Assembly (NCBI GenBank): GCA_014529385.2
Contig: JABFUD020000238.1
Span: forward strand, 1-64,000
Reading direction: 5' to 3'
Origin: Adiantum capillus-veneris
Lineage: Eukaryota; Streptophyta; Polypodiopsida; Polypodiales; Pteridaceae
DNA length: 64,000 nt
This document shows, piece by piece, positions 49,701 through 61,552 of the stretch; the first letter of the stretch is position 1; every line of letters begins with the position of its first letter. Both the position numbers and the translations under genes were made by a program. Under the pieces are notes generated by a model that ran no database searches, was not told where the DNA came from, and saw only the letters and a program-made list of their open reading frames with translations.

Positions 49701-50914
49701 ATTTGGAGCAAATGGATGTAAATATGGCATTCCCTCATGGTGACTTAGAGGAGGAAATTTACATGATTCAACCAAAGGGGTATGAAGTAAAAGATAAGGA
49801 GAAAATGGTTTGCAGATTAAAGAAGAGCTTGTATGGTTTAAAGCAAGCATCAAGACAGTGGTACTTGAAGTTCGATCGATGCAAGATGCAACTTAGATGA
49901 TTGTGTCTACACAAAGAATTTGGGAGATGGGAGGTTCATCATCCTAATGTTGTATGTTGATGACATGTTGATTGCAAGTGCTAACATGCAGGACATCAAA
50001 GACCTAAAAGAGGAGCTGTCTAAATCTTTTTCAATGAAAAATTTAGGTGCTGCAAAGAGGATACTTGGTGTGAAGATATCAAGGGACAGGACGAAGAAGA
50101 CAATAAAGCTATCTCAAGAGGATTACATCAAGAAGGTACTAGAAAGGTTTGCAATGCAAAATGCAAAAACGGTTTCTACACCTTTGGCTGGGCACTTTAA
50201 ACTAACCAAGGATATGTGTCCAAAGACACAAGAGGAGATAGCCTATATGTATAAAGTTCCATATGTTGCAGTGGTAGGTTCTCTTATGTATGCTATGGTC
50301 TGGACAAGGCCAGAAATTTCACATGCAATGGGAATTGTAAGTAGGTTCATGGACAACCCAGGTAAAGAGAACTAACAAGCTGTGAAGTGGATACTTAGGT
50401 ATCTAAAATGGACAACAACAAATGATTTGTATTTTGGAGGAACTGAAATTTTTCTTCAAGGATATGCTGATACAGATATGGCAGGTGACAAAGATACTCA
50501 AAGGAGCACTACTGGCTATGTCTTCACAGTTGGAGGCACAATAGTAAGCTGGCTTCAAAGCTGCAGAAAGTGGTCTCACTTTCTACCAAGGAAGCAGAGT
50601 ATGTAGCAATGACAGAGGCAAGCAAAGAAATTTTGTGGCTTCACAGATTCTTAGAAGAGCTTGGATTCAAACAAGACAATTGTGTCTTGTATAGTGATAG
50701 CCAAAGCACTATCCATCTTGCAAAGAACTAAGTCTTTCATTGAAGGAAAAAGCACATTGAGGTGAGATATCACTTCATATGCACACTTTTGGAAGAGGGA
50801 CACCTAAAGCTAGAAAAGGTGCATACAAGTGAAAATCCTGCAGACATGTTTACGAAGGTGGTTAACAAGGAGAAGTTGAGCTTTTGCTCATCTTCAATTG
50901 GCATTCAAGGATAA
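46768..50914 (+). pseudogene. Decayed copia gag-pol polyprotein (third B copy)
   Basis: It has the same architecture and most of the same lesions as the arm copies: gag partial duplication (46858-47480), stop after the zinc knuckle (47800), HSGAS in place of DSGAS (about 47930), RSDNGGKYY in the integrase, YVDD near 49955, and RNase H broken near 50550. Some sites are better preserved here. The A missing in both arms near 25828 is present at about 47041, the residue before KWVYKL is N rather than K, and the Gag tail reads KKKESESQ. It is non-functional. Confidence 0.92.
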
Positions 50915-50974
50915 GAAGCTAGGATGGAAAGCAGCCATAAGTTTGGTTTGGAGATTAGTCTCCAAGTGGGAGAT

Positions 50975-51704
50975 TGTTAAGTATTGAACTTGATTTACCC
51001 CTTGTAATTTTTTGTGTTTAAAACGCACGTTTGTAAGGCCCCCGTTATGAGGAGAGGCCATCGTGCATGAAGAAAAAGTACTCGCCGAAAACCAAAATTT
51101 TCATGGCCACCAGAAGATTCCTTTTCACCAGAATTTTATGGCTGGACGGCGGTCAGAAAGTGATCGAAAAATGGTTGATCGTTTGGCCGATGGCTGGTAG
51201 TCAGTGGCCGGTGGCCGATGGTCAAAAGTCAATGGCCAGTGGCCGATTTCAAAGGTGGACTTGTCTTCTCAAGAGCGGCCACACATGGGCGGATTGGAGG
51301 GTCTGATTTGGACTTGTCTACACAAGGGCGGCTACACACAGCTGCCTGTTATGAGAAAGGGTAGCTCTTTTGGCCTATAAAAGGAGGCCTCTTCTGCACA
51401 CAAAAAAAGATTGTGAAACATTGTGCTACATTGTGAAGTTGATGTGAGGAGGTGGTGAGAGTGAAGCAAGGTGGGAGCTCCAAAAGGGTATAATCCCTTT
51501 GTAATCTACTTCTTGTTTTGAAGTACTAAAGCCATTGAGTGGCTGCTTTCCTGTGGACGTAGCCCACATTGGGTGAACCATGTATATCGTGTTGTGCACT
51601 CTCTCTCTCTCTCTCTACTCTATAATCTCTCGTGTGTGAAAATTATCTCTCTCCATTAAGTAAACTACTCAATTATCTACCTAGCTACATCATATTTCCT
51701 AACA
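50975..51704 (+). repeat. 3' LTR of third B copy
   Basis: It runs from TGTTAAGTATTGAAC to CCTAACA (730 bp). It is B-type along its whole length, including the GTGCTACATTGTGAAG stretch that the mosaic LTR lacks. Confidence 0.93.
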
Positions 51705-52030
51705 AAATCAAGCCTTAAGGTGGTGAGTGTGATACATTGTGTTGTACCCCTATGAGAGGGTCCCTCCTTTTATGGACACTATTTCCCTTGCATGTTATTT
51801 AATAAAAATGTAGACCTAAATCCCCAATTTTGTACCGAGCTCATGCTCATGCGTGGTACATTAGTAATCCGAGTTCCCTCTCGAGTACCATGTGTATTTG
51901 AGTTGAAGACTCATCTCATAGGTTGTTATCCCAACTCCATTTTGACATAATAGAGGTTTGGAGTTCAGGAGTCGGGGAATAGATCTTTGACATCTCTTGC
52001 GATTGTTTCTAGAACATTTTTAACTCTAGT
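51705..52030. repeat. Repeat family X fragment
   Basis: It continues the X sequence interrupted by the third B copy, matching about 20350-20640. It includes the target-duplication partner AAATC at its left end. No coding potential. Confidence 0.75.
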
Positions 52031-52739
52031 TTGGTACCAAAAAGGACACTAAAGTGTCTTTTTTGGGTTTTTTGCAAAGAATTCTAGCATCTTTTCCATA
52101 TTAAGGGGTGTTACATACAAGATGAGATTTAGGAAAAAATCATTAGACAAACCAAAAAAGCTAGATGACCTTTATATAAAACCTCTCCAGTATCACATGG
52201 TACAAAACAACAGTCTGCATTTTATGCATACATAGTTTTCTTTTACGAAAAAAATCATATGAGTGAACTATAAATGTACAAGACCTCTTTGCAAGTTAGG
52301 GAATGTTAGATGATCAATTATTACTACAAGAAAAATCATTTTTATGTGGGAAATTTTTGATGTTATGGTGACATTCACCAAAATAGCAAATCCAAAAATT
52401 CATATAGCTTTACATGCTGCCATTGATACATATGGTACACATATCACAATTGAGAACAAGTCGACAATCTTAGATTACGACTAAGAAAAACAATGTAATT
52501 GGTGAACTGAATGTCAGCCACAAATGAAATACAATCAAGACATAAGTTGGTAGCAACATGGCCTCAATCACCTCAAACTTCTACTGGGTAATTATAGGAC
52601 CGCACAAATCGCTTTGCACTTATGTCCATGAGATCATACCCCACCATCATATGGTATTTGGAAAAGCAAGGATCTATTTCTTACATTTAGGGCAACCATA
52701 AACTATCCTTTGTGGCTTTGACCCAACCACTTCTTTTCC
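52031..52739. other. Anonymous AT-rich sequence
   Basis: No gene or known repeat is recognised. A short hairpin, GACAC-taaa-GTGTC with flanking A and T runs, lies at 52039-52064. Confidence 0.5.
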
Positions 52740-53927
52740 TTCACGGATGGCACTTTATTTGTTGGTACTCAGTTTGGCCCATTTTCTTGGCATAATTAGG
52801 ATAATGCATGACACCACAAGTTTCCTCTTTCTAGTAGTAATTATCGTCTGGCATGTACTGCAAAACCACGCCAAGACAAACACCAAGAATTTGCAAAAAA
52901 GAGTGCTTGTCAAGATCATTCCACATTCTTGTGGAGCTATACTTACATAAGACATGTTCTTGCTTTTCCAATGCATATCTATTTGTCTCACCCACAATCG
53001 TCTCAATAAAGTCTAACAAAAACAATGCTAGAAAAAAATGAATTTTTGTGAACTCTCTTGGTACTTTTCCCAAGTCTGGACCTCCAATATCTACAAATGT
53101 GGGAAGCACTCTAAATGTATCGTCAAGCTCAACATGCATCTTATCACCACTCTTCCATGTAGGCATAGTCACATTAGACCAATCAAACTCGTCACTATTC
53201 TGCAAGACCGACCTTTTGGCCTCCAAAAGCTCGTCCTCGCATTTGCCTTCTTCTTCCACAGATCCATGCTCATCACAAAATCATATGCTTCATGCATATT
53301 TGATTTTTGACCTTTCTTGACAAGGGGATTTTTCACTTTTCCACGCTTCTTGAAAAGCTTGTATCCCTTTCCACGAGCATGACTACTTTCAACGTTGCCA
53401 TTAGCATCATGAATTGTACGAGCATGATTCCTCTTAGCATTTTCGAATGCATCATGACTGTCCACATTCATATTATTAGCATGGCTATCAAAAAGCAAAT
53501 TGGCATGTTGGGCTTTTTGCTGCCCTCTACCCACAATGACATGCTTTGTAGGTCAACCTCACTTATACCCCTATGAGGTGCACCAGACACTCTACAACAG
53601 GCATAGTTGCAAGTAGAAGCAAATGTAGACAAGAAAGGGGCTTCCTCATTCATTTCTTCCACATGTGTAGACAATGCATGCATAGTAAACGCATCATCCA
53701 TAGTGTCCATAACATGCATCAAATGGGCATCATCACAAGCTGTATCAACTACATCAAAAACAACTGGCATTTCCACACATGGAAATACATTGGCTCCCCT
53801 CTTTTGACATGCCAAAAATTTGACCAAGGAGAGATCATCATCAACATCAAATGCACTTTCATTACGCATATTGACATGGTTTTCTCCCGAGATACAATGT
53901 ACATGTGTATAGACTCCCATGACAACA
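52740..53927 (-). pseudogene. piggyBac-type transposase remnant (P copy 1)
   Basis: The minus-strand frame 53259-52831 contains PREFTKIHFFLALFLLDFI, then ETIVGETNRYALEKQ, then MWNDLDKHSFLQILGVCLG. This is the pattern of the N-terminal part of the piggyBac transposase domain (an F-x-L-F segment, I-V-x-E-T-N-R-Y-A, then W-x-D-L and a hydrophobic helix). Upstream frames (53534-53169 and 53920-53468) give an acidic leader and a Lys/Arg-rich stretch KGYKLFKKRGKVKNP. The likely start is ATG at 53927 (MLSWES), also seen in P copies 2 and 3. The catalytic Asp region of the transposase is missing; the frame stops near 52828. It is a truncated, frameshifted, non-functional copy. Confidence 0.7.
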
Positions 53928-54555
53928 TGTAGTCAGTCTCATCACCATCGAATATGTATTTGGAAATATTTTGCGTGAGTTATAGGACATAATCTTGCCC
54001 TTGTACAACTTTGTCTCCCAGTCAAGAGGGCAAGCTTGTTTTTCCCATTCAACACTGAATCCCATGGCAGGGTAGAGAATCTCTCGTCCCTCTAAACTGT
54101 TGCAAAATTGATTGGAAGAGGTATCCGAGATAGTGTGGATGTGCTCACCATGGTGTGGGATTGATTTTGTGGGCGAGGAAAACCTCCACATGTGGATTAG
54201 TGAGCGCTCGTTTCTTTGTGAGTTGCACCAAGTTTTGGCTCTATTTTTCGTTGCATAGGAATTTAGAATTCCATCATGATATGGCTTTAGACCCACTTTT
54301 GATTAGTCAAAGCTCTCAAAATCTCATGCACTGAATGCCCACGGAGATCCAACGGCTCTCATCATTTCAGCCCCAAAAGGTGAAAGCTCCATGGCAGATG
54401 GAAAACAAGAGCACAAAAATCTTGTAATTTTTACTGCTAGCAATGACAATTTGACCCAAAGAAAAATTTCACAATATTTTTTGAGTCGTAATCTATACTT
54501 ACACTATGTTTTACGAAAAAATTGGCTTCAGTGCAGTGTGCACTGAAAAAATAGA
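53928..54555. other. Upstream region of P copy 1
   Basis: No gene is seen. The sequence is shared with 56135-56760 and partly with 61553-61905, so it belongs to the P repeat. It ends at a perfect short hairpin (TTCAGTGCA, 3-base loop, TGCACTGAA) at 54527-54547, next to copia F sequence. Confidence 0.6.
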
Positions 54556-54559
54556 CAAA

Positions 54560-55600
54560 ATGCTATTCAAGACTTGAATCTTGAGCAAATGGATGTAAAC
54601 ACGATAGTCCCTCTCATTACAACTTGGAGAAGGAGATTTACATGCTTCAACAAAAGGAATATGAAGAAAAGGGCAAGGAGAAAATGGTATGCATGTTAAG
54701 AAAGAGCTTGTATGGTTTAAAGCAAGCATAAAGAGAGTGGTACCTGAAATTCAACTGATAGATGCTAGATCATGGGATTCCAACGATGCAACTCAAATCA
54801 CTGTGTATACACAACAAATTTAGTTGATGGAAAATATGTCATCCTAATGTTGTATGCTGTTGCTAATTGCAAGTGATAACAAGCAAGATATAGAGATCTA
54901 AATGAGGAATTCTCTATTTTTTTTTCAATGAAAGAGTTAGGTGCTGCAAAATGGATCCCTGGTATTAAAATATCAAGGGACAGGTTTAAGAAGACATTGA
55001 CACTATCTCAAGAGGATTACATCAAGAAGGTACTAGAAAGGTTTGCAATGCAAAATGAAAAATAAATTTCTACACCTTTCGCTAGTCACTTTAAACCCAA
55101 TAAGGATATGTGTCCAAAGACACAATTAGGAGATAGTTTATATGCCTAAGGTTCCATATACTATAGTAGTAGGTTCTATACTGCATGACATGGAATGGAT
55201 AAGGCTAGATAAGAGTTTCTACACCTTTGGCTAGTCGCTTTAAACTCAATAAGGATGTGTGTTCAAAGACACAAGAGGAGATAGTTTATATGTCTAAGGT
55301 TCCATATGCAGTAAGAGTTTATACGCAATAAGGATATGTGTCCAAAGACACAAGAGGAGATAGTTTATATGTTTAAGGTTCCATATGCTACAATAGTAGG
55401 TTCTTTAAGGCATGATGTGGTATGGACAAGGCCAGATGTTGCACATGCATAATGCAGTAAAGAGTTATGAGTAGTTCATGGTTAATCCACGTAAAGAACA
55501 TTGGTGAGCTATGCAATGGATATTTAGATATCTAAAAGGTGCAACCACAAATGCTTTAGGTGGGAGACACACATGGCCTAAACCATTATGAACTAGTAGA
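54560..55600 (+). pseudogene. Degenerate copia RT block F (fourth relative)
   Basis: It begins within RT (NLEQMDVN-like, 54575), then [11 protein letters not shown] (54690), a damaged YVDD region where the second half is lost (about 54850), MKELGAAKWI (54929), and the triplicated linker segment (55060-55400). It ends in the X-edge piece at 55565-55620. It is more diverged from the other F copies than they are from one another. No LTR. Confidence 0.8.
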
Positions 55601-55621
55601 GTGGTGTAAACTCTAATGCCT

Positions 55622-56134
55622 TCAAGCATGATTCCTCTCAGCATTTTCGGATGCATCATGACTGTCCACATTCACATTATTAGCATCGCTATCAAAAAGC
55701 AAATCGGTGTGCTGGGCCTTTGGCCGCCCTCTACCCACAATGACATGCTTTAGAGGTCGACGTCTTTTACACGCCGTATGAGGTGCACCAGACACTCCTA
55801 CAACAAGCATAGTTGCAATAGAATAAAATGTAGACAAGCAAGGGGCTTCCTCATTCATTTCCTCCACATGTGTAGACAATGCATGCATAGTAAGCGGATC
55901 ATCCATAGCATGCATCAAGTGGGCATCATCACAAGCTGTATCAACTGCATCAAGAAGAATAGGCATTTCCACACATGGCAATACATTGGCTCTCCGATTT
56001 CCCCTCTTTTCACATGTCAAAAATTCAATCAAGGAGAGTTCATCATCAACATCAAATGCACTTTCATCACGCATATTGAACATGGTTTTCTCCTGAGATA
56101 CAGTGTACATGCGTATAGATTCCCATGACAACAT
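55622..56134 (-). pseudogene. P repeat copy 2 (piggyBac-associated leader ORF)
   Basis: The minus strand has an open frame of about 170 codons starting MLSWESIRMYTVS. It shares ESAFDVDD(D/E)LSL, PCVEMP, DTACDDAHLMH and HALSTHVEEMNEEAP with copy 1. It is cut off where copy 1 continues toward the transposase domain (copy 1 position about 53420). Its function is unknown. It looks like the N-terminal leader of the same mobile-element protein. Confidence 0.6.
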
Positions 56135-56789
56135 GTAGGCGGTCTCATCACCATCAAATATTCATTTAAACAATCTTTTTTGTGAGTTAATGGACATAAC
56201 CTTGCCTTGTTCTCCCAGTCAAGAGGGTGAGCTTGTTTTGCCCATTCAACACCGAATCCGATGGCAGGGTAGAGAAGCTTTTGTCCCTCTAAACTACTCC
56301 ACAAATGATTGCAAGGTAGCCTAGATAGCGTGGATGTGCTTGCCATGGCGTGAGACTAATTTTGTGGGTGAGGACAACCTCCATAGGTGGATTAGTGAGC
56401 GCCTGTTTCTCTATGTGTACGCACCAGATTTTGGCTCTGTTTTTTGTTTGAATTTAAAATTCCTTCACAATATGGCTTTAGACCCACTTTTGACTAGTCA
56501 AAGTTCTCAAAAATCTCATGCATTGAATGCCCATGGAGATCCATCATTTCAGCCCCAAAAGGTGAAAGCTCCATAGACATGCAAGGTGGCTGATGGAAAA
56601 GGAGAGCACAAAAATCTCGTAATTTTTACCGCTAGCAATGAAAATTTGACCCAGAGCAAAATTTCACAATATTTTTGAGTCATAATCTAACCTTACACTA
56701 CGTTTTGTGAAAAAATTGGATTAACGCCACGTACATCGCAAATAATTGGACAAAATGCATGTGTTTGACGAACACTTGAGTTTCCAATT
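56135..56789. other. Upstream region of P copy 2
   Basis: No gene. It is homologous to 53928-54555 up to about 56750, then passes into an X fragment. Confidence 0.55.
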
Positions 56790-57176
56790 ACAGGACTAGT
56801 GTTAATAAGCTTCTTGGGATTGTTCCTACTCCTTTTGATGTGAGATGGGGCGTTGGGGCATTGGAGAAGAGTCCCATTGAATGCACACATTATGCTCATT
56901 GCGAGTTCACGACTTTGAGTACCACACACTACTAGAGTGCTCAGCTTTTGCTGACATTTGAACTTGCTTCCATCATAGTTTTCAGCCATGACCTAGATCT
57001 ATATTCTGTCCTCTCCTAGACACATTGTGGGGTGTCATTGTGGGCTCTCCATTGCGATTCTCATCACTACTACTCAAGCATTGAAAATCACGTATTATCC
57101 CCACACGTAATGCATCACATGTATCTTTGGTCCCATAGGTCATATTTGACCTTCGAGAACGATAATAAAATCTATG

Positions 57177-57180
<4 letters not shown>
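56790..57180. repeat. Repeat family X fragment
   Basis: It matches about 20620-20975, including CTTGGGATTGTTCCTACTC-like and GGTCCCATAGGTCATATTTGA stretches, and ends at the CT tract as the longest copy does. Confidence 0.75.

Positions 57181-57242
<62 letters not shown>
57181..57242. repeat. (CT)n(CA)n compound microsatellite
   Basis: About 30 bp of CT/TC repeats followed by about 32 bp of CA repeats. Confidence 0.97.
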
Positions 57243-57246
<4 letters not shown>

Positions 57247-58500
57247 GTCCGTCGGATAGATCTTTACGGTCTCTTGGGATAGTTTCCTACGACGTTAAAA
57301 TACTCTTCTTATTTTATCAACAAATAATGGATAGATCCATGTGAAGGGCATATTGGCCGCACATGGATGTGTGATTATAGATATCAGTATTCTTTGATTG
57401 ATTGATAGATATGCATTGCAGCTTCTTGTGTATCATGGAGGATTGAAATGGAAAGCATATTCACACTCACATGGGAAAGAAGAATGTTGTAGCATTGTGG
57501 AGCTCAATTAGGTTCAGCACTTGGCCTTCTAGGAATGGGCAACACAACACAACCATCAACGGACAACACAACCATCAACGGAAAAAGTGTGTGGAACGCA
57601 CAACACAACCATTAGCGGACATTGAAAAAATCTCGGATCGTGGTCAAACATAGTACATGTTTACATCCAAGACAACACCAAGTCATCTACTAATGAGTGT
57701 GTATCCACGAGTGAGAAAGTCCAAGGCGTGTCATGCAAAGATGAAGAGGGCATAGGTATGCATTTCTCCACTCTGAGGTAGACAAACGTATTTCTCATAT
57801 TTCTATGTAAGTAAGAACGATGATGTGACTTAATCCAATCCCTGATGGAGTGTGTCGAACTTACAACACAAACATCAACGGCAGACAACTTAACAATCTC
57901 ATATGCAAGCCAAATACCGTATGTATCTACATTGAAGACAACACCAAGTCATCTAGGGATGAACAATGACGTGTCTTTGGAGTTCGAAACACAAGAGTAA
58001 CCAGTGCGTCACACAAAGATGAAGAGGTCATAAACTATGCATCTCTCCACTCTTTGTTTGACGAACAAAACTTTTGTGTGTCTACGGGAAACAAACGATA
58101 CTTTGAGCTGATCTAAAATTGAGCAACCTATAGGTCACTCTGGAGTGATATGTGTATCATCATGCCTACTACACTCCACGAGTCAACCACTAAACCCTAA
58201 ACTCAGCCCTGTGGTGAGAGATAGACAACTGCGCCATACAAGTGAGAATCTAAGTCTATCCTAAAACCCTTCTCTGCAGTGAGCCAAGTGGCTGCACAAC
58301 ATGAGAAAAGTGACTAGTTTTTACACACCTTTGGAGTGAGCCAGATGGCTACACACCACGAAGTGGCCTATAACCTGCAAGCCAACTCTGTGGTGAGAGT
58401 AAAACAAGTGCACCACACGAGTCTGGCAGAACACACAAAAACAAGTTAGAAAAGAAGAGGACAAGTTGAAAATTTTACCTCAAGCTTTGCCTGTCCCAAA
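57243..58500. repeat. Anonymous region with several local tandem repeats
   Basis: No gene. 57243-57480 is repeated at 62028-62270. 57541-57620 has three units built on ACAACACAACCATCAACGGA. About 57655-57800 and 57910-58060 are diverged copies of each other. 58180-58440 has four imperfect units of about 65 bp with a GTGAGCCA(A/G)(G/A)TGGCT-like core. Confidence 0.6.
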
Positions 58501-60370
58501 ATCTTCCTCATGCTCTGTCCACTGCTTTCGATCGAAATCGGGGACGGTTCTTATATAAAATATTTTTCAATTGAAAGCCTTTTTGATCAAAAGATATTTC
58601 GATCGAAAAGAAAAAAACGGTTATACGGGATTTTGGAGTATAACGGCGTTTTATACTGATAGCTGTTTTTTCGGCTCTCATAATATCTTTTAAGAAGCCA
58701 CTTCACCCCACAAAAACACCCTAGCACAATGACTAGGCTCACTTTTTCATTGTAAATAGCGTGTGTGCGATTAAAGTTTTTATCACATTTCTTTATTAAA
58801 TCATTGAGCGAGTCATTGGGCTAGGAGACAAAAAAATGAATTTATAATATTACGGTCCTCTTTACATGTAAATATTATCCATCAAATAAAGGACCTAAGT
58901 ATAAAGGGTTTTTTTTTAAAATGTTTTGTATTTATGTAAATATATATTCCTAGGTGTGTGTTATCAGGCCTAAGTAAGCTAGCTTCCATTGTGTGTCATT
59001 CCTTATACATGTTTTACTATCATTCAATCCCTTAAGCTCTACTCACACAAGCCTTGAAAAAACTTTGTGTGACTTCACCGTAAAAATTCACCAATCACCT
59101 TATCAGCTCCGTCATATTTTTTCATTCCTCCCAGATAAATATTCACAACTACATAGGTTTCATCTTCAAATAAATTCCATAAATCACTCAAACTAGAGAA
59201 TAATTGAGGGTCCCTTCCCTCATGATTTTCCTCCTTTTATTTTTTCACATATATATTTTTAGTTGCCACCATGCATCCCATGTGTCCATTTCTTCATGAG
59301 ATCCATGACTAGCTAACCTATCTTCTTGACTCACACATATATACCTTATTTGATACTTATTCTATACCATACATGTGTGCAAGCTCCTTGGCAAAATTAG
59401 GTCATGGTTGAGTATGGGGGGCTCACTTGGAAGCTACAAAGGAAAAAGAATCAAATAGTGGCCCACTTCAAGCCTTATGAGGTGCTATAGGAGCCCTCTT
59501 CTGCTCCGAATCTGAGGATATGTCCAAAAGAGAAAATGTAGCTCGTAAGAGCTGAAGTATTTTTCATAATTTTTTTCAGAATTCTTGGAGTCAAGGGCGA
59601 TTTTACATAAATTTTATGGCCGAATTCAAAACTGCTACCTCATACACCCAAAAGTCTTCCTATTTTCTCTCACCCTTCCACACACCTACTCACTCATACA
59701 CACTCCTCCCTCTCCTTCCCACACCCAAACCTGCACATTCCATGACTCTTATCACCTTCTTCACCATCCTCATTCCCTCTCTTCACTATAGCTTCCATGA
59801 TACACACACATACTCTCATATATCTCTACACCTATTCCCATATTCACATTCCTTCTTCACCATCATGAAAATTACAAAAAAACAGCAAATTGGATATGAT
59901 TTATCTCTGCAAATGAAGGATTTTCAGTAAGAGGACCTTGAAGTCTTCAAATATTTGACGCAACGTCACTATCTCACATTGACCCTTCATCCACCGGTGT
60001 CACTAGGTGAACTTCCTCTCCGATTCCATATATCCCCCTAATTTTCAATATCTTCTTAAGGCATTTTACCATTGTCATGCACCTTGTGTACACCTCATTG
60101 TAATCATAATTACTAACCTACTAATCACTAACCCTAATGACAAAAGCACCTCACCTCAATGAAGTAAGGATAAGTAGTGGTAGAACTCTCTTTCTCCCTC
60201 TTTTTTTCCTCTCCTTTTTCATTCACCATCATTAATAATGCTCTCTCTCTTGAGCCCACATGCATGTGACTCAAGGAGATAAGAAAGGCCCACTTCATTT
60301 TGAAATTGCAAAAAAGGCTAAGCTCAATTTGTTAGCGTGTCATTCAAATTATCCATTATCCAAATAAGTG
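58501..60370. other. Anonymous AT-rich region
   Basis: Nothing certain. A TTATATAAAATA stretch lies near 58550. The segment 59410-59590 looks like the decayed end of a retroelement polyprotein, but no motif proves it. The open frames at 59585-59930 are low-complexity Ser/Thr/His/Leu translations of C/T-rich DNA. Confidence 0.4.
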
Positions 60371-60380
60371 CTCTCCAACC

Positions 60381-60388
60381 TATAAATA
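60381..60388 (+). promoter_or_regulatory. Possible TATA box of an unassigned LTR or promoter
   Basis: TATAAATA occurs in CCAACCTATAAATAGACCC, followed about 200 bases later by CAATAAATTTGAGG (60580-60593), which resembles a polyadenylation region. The layout resembles a plant LTR, but no partner LTR is visible in the window. Confidence 0.35.
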
Positions 60389-60599
60389 GACCCTTCCCTT
60401 CATTGTAAACACACATAGATAGCATTCTAGCACTAGAGGCGTGAAGAGAAATTTGGTTGTAGACAGTATAGTGTGAGATTCACACTTTAGTGCACGATAG
60501 CATTGATGCTACATTTTTGAAGTGAGAGAGTGTGAGAGTTTCACATATCAAACCACCATTGTACCTATCCTTACAGTCATCAATAAATTTGAGGTCTTG

Positions 60600-61235
60600 G
60601 TGCTCCAAAGGAGCGATTTTGTCTCCAATTTCATATTCCATCCGGTTGTGCAATGGCAGTCAAAGATTTGAGGTGATGTGTATGCCGCAATTTCTCAGTT
60701 GAGCTTGTGAGATTAAGTGTTTTGGTTGCTTTCTATTGCCTAATACTAGTTCATTGTAAGAGGTTTGAGTGGTGAGAGGTCTCCCGCAACGTAAGATGAT
60801 GTGTGTGTTGGCAAAGTGTTGAGCACGTGTTGGTGTAGTCTCCATGCAGGCTCTTTGACAGTGTAGCAAGGTGTTCTTTCACCTCTCGAATTGCAAGACA
60901 ATTGTTTGAGCAACCTCACTCTCCATCTCTCTCCATTCTCTCAATGGCTCCTTCTCTCCTCCTTCTATAGAAAATTGTTGCTTGTTTGTGTGTGTTTTGC
61001 GTGTCTCCTTTAAGTCCGAGGACACTCTCTTGCGTCCTAGTTCGCATCCATAACTATGTGGTGCCCTTTTTAAGTTGGGTTTGGCTAGGAATTTTGCTTG
61101 GTTGTGTTTGTGTTGTGCCCTAGCTTCATTGAGCAGCACGGGAGCCGTGAAGGGTGTCTAGAGGCCGCTCTTCTTGTTGCCCGCCCCGGACCGCCTCAAT
61201 ACATATACTTTTTTGGGTACGGGCGTATAAGTGCA
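60600..61235. other. Anonymous sequence
   Basis: No gene or repeat is recognised. It joins P copy 3 at about 61240. Confidence 0.4.
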
Positions 61236-61552
61236 ACGCAATTCCTCATTCATTTCTTCCACATACATGCAATAGTAAGCGCATCATCCATAATGTCCAT
61301 AACATGCATCAAATGGGCATCATCACAAGCCGTATCAACCACATCAAGGAAAATCGGCATTTCCACACATGGCAATACATTGGCTCCCCTCTTTTGACAT
61401 GCCAAAAATTCAACCAAGGAGAGATCATCATCAACATAAAAGGCACTTTCATTACGCACATTGAACATGGTTTTCTCTTGAGATACAGTGTAAATGCATA
61501 TAAACTCCCATGACAACATGTAAGCGGTCTCATCACCACCACGAATATGCAT
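61236..61552 (-). pseudogene. P repeat copy 3 (fragment)
   Basis: The minus-strand open frame 61552-61250 shares MLSWEFI, ESAFYVDDDLSLVEFLACQ, PCVEMP and DTACDDAHLMHVM with copies 1 and 2. It is truncated sooner, at the sequence encoding the acidic EEMNEEA stretch (here MWKK). No transposase domain. Confidence 0.6.

Larger units (their letters stand above)
45894..51704 (+). mobile_element. Decayed Ty1/copia element B, third copy with both own LTRs
   Basis: It has 5' LTR 45894-46694, primer binding site 46697-46708, gag-pol remnant 46768-50914 and 3' LTR 50975-51704. Flanking DNA on the two sides (45780-45893 and 51705 on) is collinear with the uninterrupted X copy at 20225-20400. This confirms insertion into an X-type sequence and gives the un-recombined reference for the arm copies. 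Confidence 0.94.

Noticed and set aside
52018-54560. Possible complete piggyBac element bounded by a TTAA at 52020 and the hairpin at 54527
   Set aside because: No second TTAA or matching inverted termini could be found at the other end, and the other P copies do not share the left boundary.
59410-59590. Possible Ty3/gypsy polyprotein end
   Set aside because: Only a vague resemblance in one short frame. No RT, integrase or chromodomain motif in the neighbourhood.
60370-60600. Possible solo LTR (TATA box and polyadenylation-like signal)
   Set aside because: No TG...CA termini, target duplication or second copy is visible; only the TATA box is reported, at low confidence.
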